Source of the DNA: Chloroflexota bacterium
Lineage (GTDB): Bacteria > Chloroflexota > Anaerolineae > Anaerolineales > UBA11858
NCBI GenBank assembly: GCA_030666985.1
Contig: DAOUWT010000112.1
Location: 1 to 7,712, forward strand
DNA length: 7,712 nucleotides
Direction: 5' to 3'
Of the stretch, positions 5,379 to 7,712 are shown piece by piece (within the stretch, counting starts at the first letter, position 1; every line of letters begins with the position of its first letter). The notes below the pieces were generated by a model, which had not been told where the DNA came from, made no database searches, and saw only the letters and a list, made by a program, of their open reading frames with translations. The translations under genes and the position numbers were made by a program.

Positions 5379-6845
5379 ATGACCAATTCAACCTCTTCCC
5401 CGCAAATTACCATCCTCGGCTTAGGGCCAGGAGACCCCCATCTCCTGACGCGCCAGGCCTGGCAAGTCCTAAACGAGGCCACTGAGATATATCTCCGTAC
5501 CCGCCAGCACCCTACCGTGGATGGCTTCCCGCCCCACCTCACGGCGCATTCCTTTGACCACCTCTACGAAAAAGCGGAATCATTTGAAGCCCTTTACCGG
5601 GAGATTGTTGACCGCGTCCTGGGGTTAGGTCAACGCCCCGGGGGAGTGGTTTACGCTGTCCCCGGCGACCCCTACATCGCGGAGGCGACCAGCCCGGAGA
5701 TTGTGCGGCAGGCCCGGTCCCGGGGGATTTCAGTCCAGATTGTGGCGGGAATCAGCTTCGTGGAGCCGGTCTGCGCAGCCCTGGGCGTGGATCCCCTCCC
5801 CCAGGCCGCGCTCGTGGACGCCCTGGAGCTTGCCCAAGCCCATCATCCCCCCTTCCCTCCCCACGCGCCAGCCCTCATCGCCCAGCTCTATTCCCCCCAC
5901 GTAGCCTCGAACGTCAAACTCACCCTGATGGCAACCTACCCCGACACGCACCCTGTCTGCCTGGTGCATGGGGCTGGCACATCTGCCCAAAAGGTGGAAA
6001 ATCTCCCCCTCTACCAAATAGACCGGAGCCAACATATTGGAACACGCACCTCACTATACGTTCCCGCTTTGGGGCCGGGCACATCCTTTGAGGCCTTCCA
6101 AGAGATCATCGCCCACCTTCGCGCCCCCAACGGCTGCCCCTGGGATAAGGAACAAGATCACCAATCCCTGCGTCCCAACTTGCTGGAAGAAACCTACGAG
6201 GTGCTCGCCGCCCTGGATGCCGATGACCCGGACGCCATGCGGGAGGAATTTGGGGATTTACTGTTGCAGATTGTCCTCCATGCCCAAATTGGCAGCGAGT
6301 ATGGGGAGTTTACTATGGCCGAAATTTTGCAGGGGATTCACGACAAAATTATCCATCGTCACCCGCACGTCTTTGGCGATTTGAACGCTGATGAAGCTGA
6401 GGAGGTTATTCAGCATTGGGAGCGCATCAAGGCCGAAGAACGCCGCGAAAACGGAGAGGATAAAGGTATGCTGGATGGCGTACCTGTGGCCTTACCGGCC
6501 CTCACCCAAGCCGAAGCCTACCAGAAACGGGCCGCCCGGGTAGGTTTTGATTGGCCGGATATTACGGGGGTGATGGATAAAGTTATGGAAGAGTTTGACG
6601 AGGTGCGGAATGCCCCCAACGAGGAATCCCGCCGGGCTGAGTTGGGGGATTTGCTTTTCTCAGTTGTGAATCTGGCCCGCTGGCACGATGTGGACGCTGA
6701 AAGCGCCCTGCGGGAAGCCAATCTCCGTTTCAAGACACGCTTCACATTCCTAGAAAAAAAAGCCTGCGCCCAGGGACGCGAGCTTTCTTCTTATACTTTT
6801 GGGGAACTTGACGGATTTTGGGAAGAGGCGAAGGCTAGGGACTAG
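5379..6845 (+). CDS. mazG: Tetrapyrrole methylase-MazG fusion (YabN-type NTP pyrophosphohydrolase)
   Basis: This 488-residue protein joins two domains. Residues about 8-225 resemble the SAM-dependent tetrapyrrole (corrin/porphyrin) methylase fold, with GLGPGDP (14-20) and VPGDP (94-98). Its substrate in such fusions is not established. Residues about 235-488 are a two-unit MazG that hydrolyses NTPs or dNTPs to the monophosphate and pyrophosphate. Unit 1 has NGCPWD (251-256), metal ligands E270, E271, E274 and E290/D293, then HRHPHVFGD (327-335). Unit 2 has E404, E405, E408, E421 and D424. This is the domain order of Bacillus YabN. No Shine-Dalgarno site precedes the ATG; an 8-codon frame (5356-5382) overlaps the start by ATGA. 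The DNA is richer in G+C than the ribosomal genes. Confidence 0.93.
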   Translation: MTNSTSSPQITILGLGPGDPHLLTRQAWQVLNEATEIYLRTRQHPTVDGFPPHLTAHSFDHLYEKAESFEALYREIVDRVLGLGQRPGGVVYAVPGDPYIAEATSPEIVRQARSRGISVQIVAGISFVEPVCAALGVDPLPQAALVDALELAQAHHPPFPPHAPALIAQLYSPHVASNVKLTLMATYPDTHPVCLVHGAGTSAQKVENLPLYQIDRSQHIGTRTSLYVPALGPGTSFEAFQEIIAHLRAPNGCPWDKEQDHQSLRPNLLEETYEVLAALDADDPDAMREEFGDLLLQIVLHAQIGSEYGEFTMAEILQGIHDKIIHRHPHVFGDLNADEAEEVIQHWERIKAEERRENGEDKGMLDGVPVALPALTQAEAYQKRAARVGFDWPDITGVMDKVMEEFDEVRNAPNEESRRAELGDLLFSVVNLARWHDVDAESALREANLRFKTRFTFLEKKACAQGRELSSYTFGELDGFWEEAKARD

Positions 6846-7049
6846 TAGTGCGGTAAATGTCAAGGGGTGAAGTTACCCCAAATTAGCACCTTAAAAAAGC
6901 AAGTTATAGACGCATTGAACAGAGCCAACCCAGGCACATTTTTTTTCGCAGGTGGCAATTTTGGAACAATAATTGCCTGTATCATAGGTTTGAGATAACT
7001 ATGTTTGCTAGACATCTATGAACAGACGGATGGCGAGAAAAAGAGTAGC
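6846..7049. other. Noncoding spacer with two small inverted repeats
   Basis: No plausible gene occurs between mazG and the transposase remnant. GGGGT (6864-6868) pairs with ACCCC (6875-6879), and GGCAATT (6954-6960) pairs with AATTGCC (6971-6977) around a 10-nt loop. A run of eight T (6939-6946) lies between them. The first hairpin lies 18 nt after the mazG stop, but no T-run follows it closely, so a mazG terminator is doubtful. The part nearest 7049 may belong to the 3' flank of the IS110 element; its boundary cannot be placed. Confidence 0.4.
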
Positions 7050-7622
7050 TTAGGTCTCCTTAGGGCGGTACGCCTCATTGCGGTGTAGCAGGCCCACAAC
7101 AAGGCCAACGCTCTTGCGGGCAGTGAGAACCAGAGCCCGCTTGTGTTTATGTTTGACAGTTTCGCGATACTTGCGTGCGTAGAAACGAGAATATTCAGGG
7201 ATATGTCGGCGCATGACATTGGCAGCCTGAATGAGGTAATAGCGTAGGTAGTGATTACTACTCTTGACCATATGGCGGTCTTCAGATTCAAAGCCACCGG
7301 AACTGGAACGAGGCCACCAGAGGCCTGCCAACTTGGCTATGGCATCTTCAACAACGCGAAGATTTCTACTTCGGTAGCGGTTGCGTTTCTTATCGTATTT
7401 GAGAGGATCAAAGAAACGTTGCAGACCTCCAATTTCAGCAGCGATCCCAGCGGAAAAAACTGGCCCAATACCTGGAATAGTGGTCAAGACTAGCACTTCA
7501 GGGTGATGAGTGCGAACTTCGTGTTCTATCCAATCATCTACTTGAGCGATCTGGCTTTCTATGAAATGAATATTAGAGTTGTTCCCAAATAAGGGAAAAA
7601 GAGGTAAACTTCTCAGACATCA
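7050..7622 (-). pseudogene. IS110-family transposase, 5'-truncated remnant
   Basis: The minus-strand frame encodes only the C-terminal part of an IS110-type transposase. It begins after an in-frame TGA at 7620-7622. A coiled-coil-like segment (ESQIAQVDDWIE) is followed by LTTIPGIGPVFSAGIAAEIG, then AKLAGLWWPRSSSGGF with the serine region of the Tnp domain (about 7293-7307), KSSNHYLRYYLIQAANVMRR and a conserved end, KHKHKRALVLTARKSVGL. The stop is at 7050-7052. The N-terminal RuvC-like DEDD catalytic domain, over 150 residues, is absent and does not appear in the remaining 90 bases. About 20 residues rich in K and R lie between the AEIG..RF motif and AKLAG, longer than in the commonest family members. 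It is probably inactive unless the contig end hides a rearrangement. Confidence 0.85.
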
Positions 7623-7653
7623 TAAGAAAAGGGGGTAATTGCTCAAAATGTTA

Positions 7654-7691
7654 GTGGTGCATTGCATCCGCTTTTGGATGCGTTGCACCAC
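7654..7691. repeat. Imperfect 16-bp inverted repeat beside the transposase remnant
   Basis: Bases 7654-7669 are complementary to 7676-7691 at 14 of 16 positions (mismatches in the middle), with a 6-nt loop GCTTTT. It lies 32 nt beyond the last base of the transposase remnant. No T-run follows on either strand, so it is not an evident terminator. It may be a host palindromic repeat at which the IS inserted or broke, or a structured end of the element. Confidence 0.6.
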
Positions 7692-7712
7692 GAGTCTGCC
7701 TGTGAGACCCGA

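Noticed and set aside
5730..6035. 101-codon minus-strand frame within mazG
   Set aside because: Entirely antisense to the conserved methylase domain, with low-complexity glycine-rich content typical of a G+C-rich shadow.
7251..7493. 80-codon + strand frame over the transposase
   Set aside because: Antisense to the recognisable IS110 C-terminal domain and without any known motif.
7623..7712. Continuation of the transposase frame upstream of the in-frame TGA
   Set aside because: The frame is open to the right edge for 29 codons, but the residues do not resemble the IS110 N-terminal or middle region, and they overlap the inverted repeat.
1..7712. CRISPR array, tRNA genes, toxin-antitoxin or defence system
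   Set aside because: I looked for regularly spaced repeats, cloverleaf-like segments and paired small genes on both strands and found none; the coding content is housekeeping plus one IS remnant.

Overview
The window is a core housekeeping locus followed by a small degraded accessory tail. It carries the distal part of a bacterial ribosomal protein / alpha operon on the + strand: rpmJ, rpsM, rpsK, rpsD, rpoA, rplQ, truA, rplM, rpsI. Next comes a fused tetrapyrrole-methylase/MazG gene (YabN type), also on +. The right edge holds a 5'-truncated IS110-family transposase on the minus strand. The gene order, the zinc-type L36 and S4 proteins and the style of the IS110 copy suggest a Chloroflexota (Anaerolineae-like) bacterium. 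That placement is from memory of gene order and protein style, so it is an inference.

Layout: 1-205 is a leader with no recognisable gene, but with a good sigma70-like promoter (114-142) and a short hairpin just after the expected start site. 206-3423 is the tight translation/transcription block, broken by one unusual 207-nt gap before rpsD (1180-1386) that can fold into a long closed structure. truA overlaps the end of rplQ and uses a TTG start. After an 80-nt gap come rplM and rpsI, separated by a gap exactly filled by a 26-codon open frame. 5242-5352 holds two strong hairpins in a row, each followed by T residues, which look like tandem terminators of the operon. mazG starts only 26 nt after them and is visibly richer in G+C. 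6846-7049 is noncoding with two small inverted repeats. 7050-7622 is the IS110 remnant, and a 16-bp imperfect hairpin lies beyond it near the right edge.

Function: L36, S13, S11, S4, L17, L13 and S9 are ribosome parts; RpoA is the RNA polymerase alpha subunit that starts polymerase assembly; TruA modifies tRNA anticodon arms; the MazG fusion probably cleans up non-canonical nucleotides. I see no defence system, CRISPR array, biosynthetic cluster or clearly new protein family here. The parts most worth a second look are regulatory: the rpsD leader structure, the double hairpin before mazG, and the small frame between rplM and rpsI.
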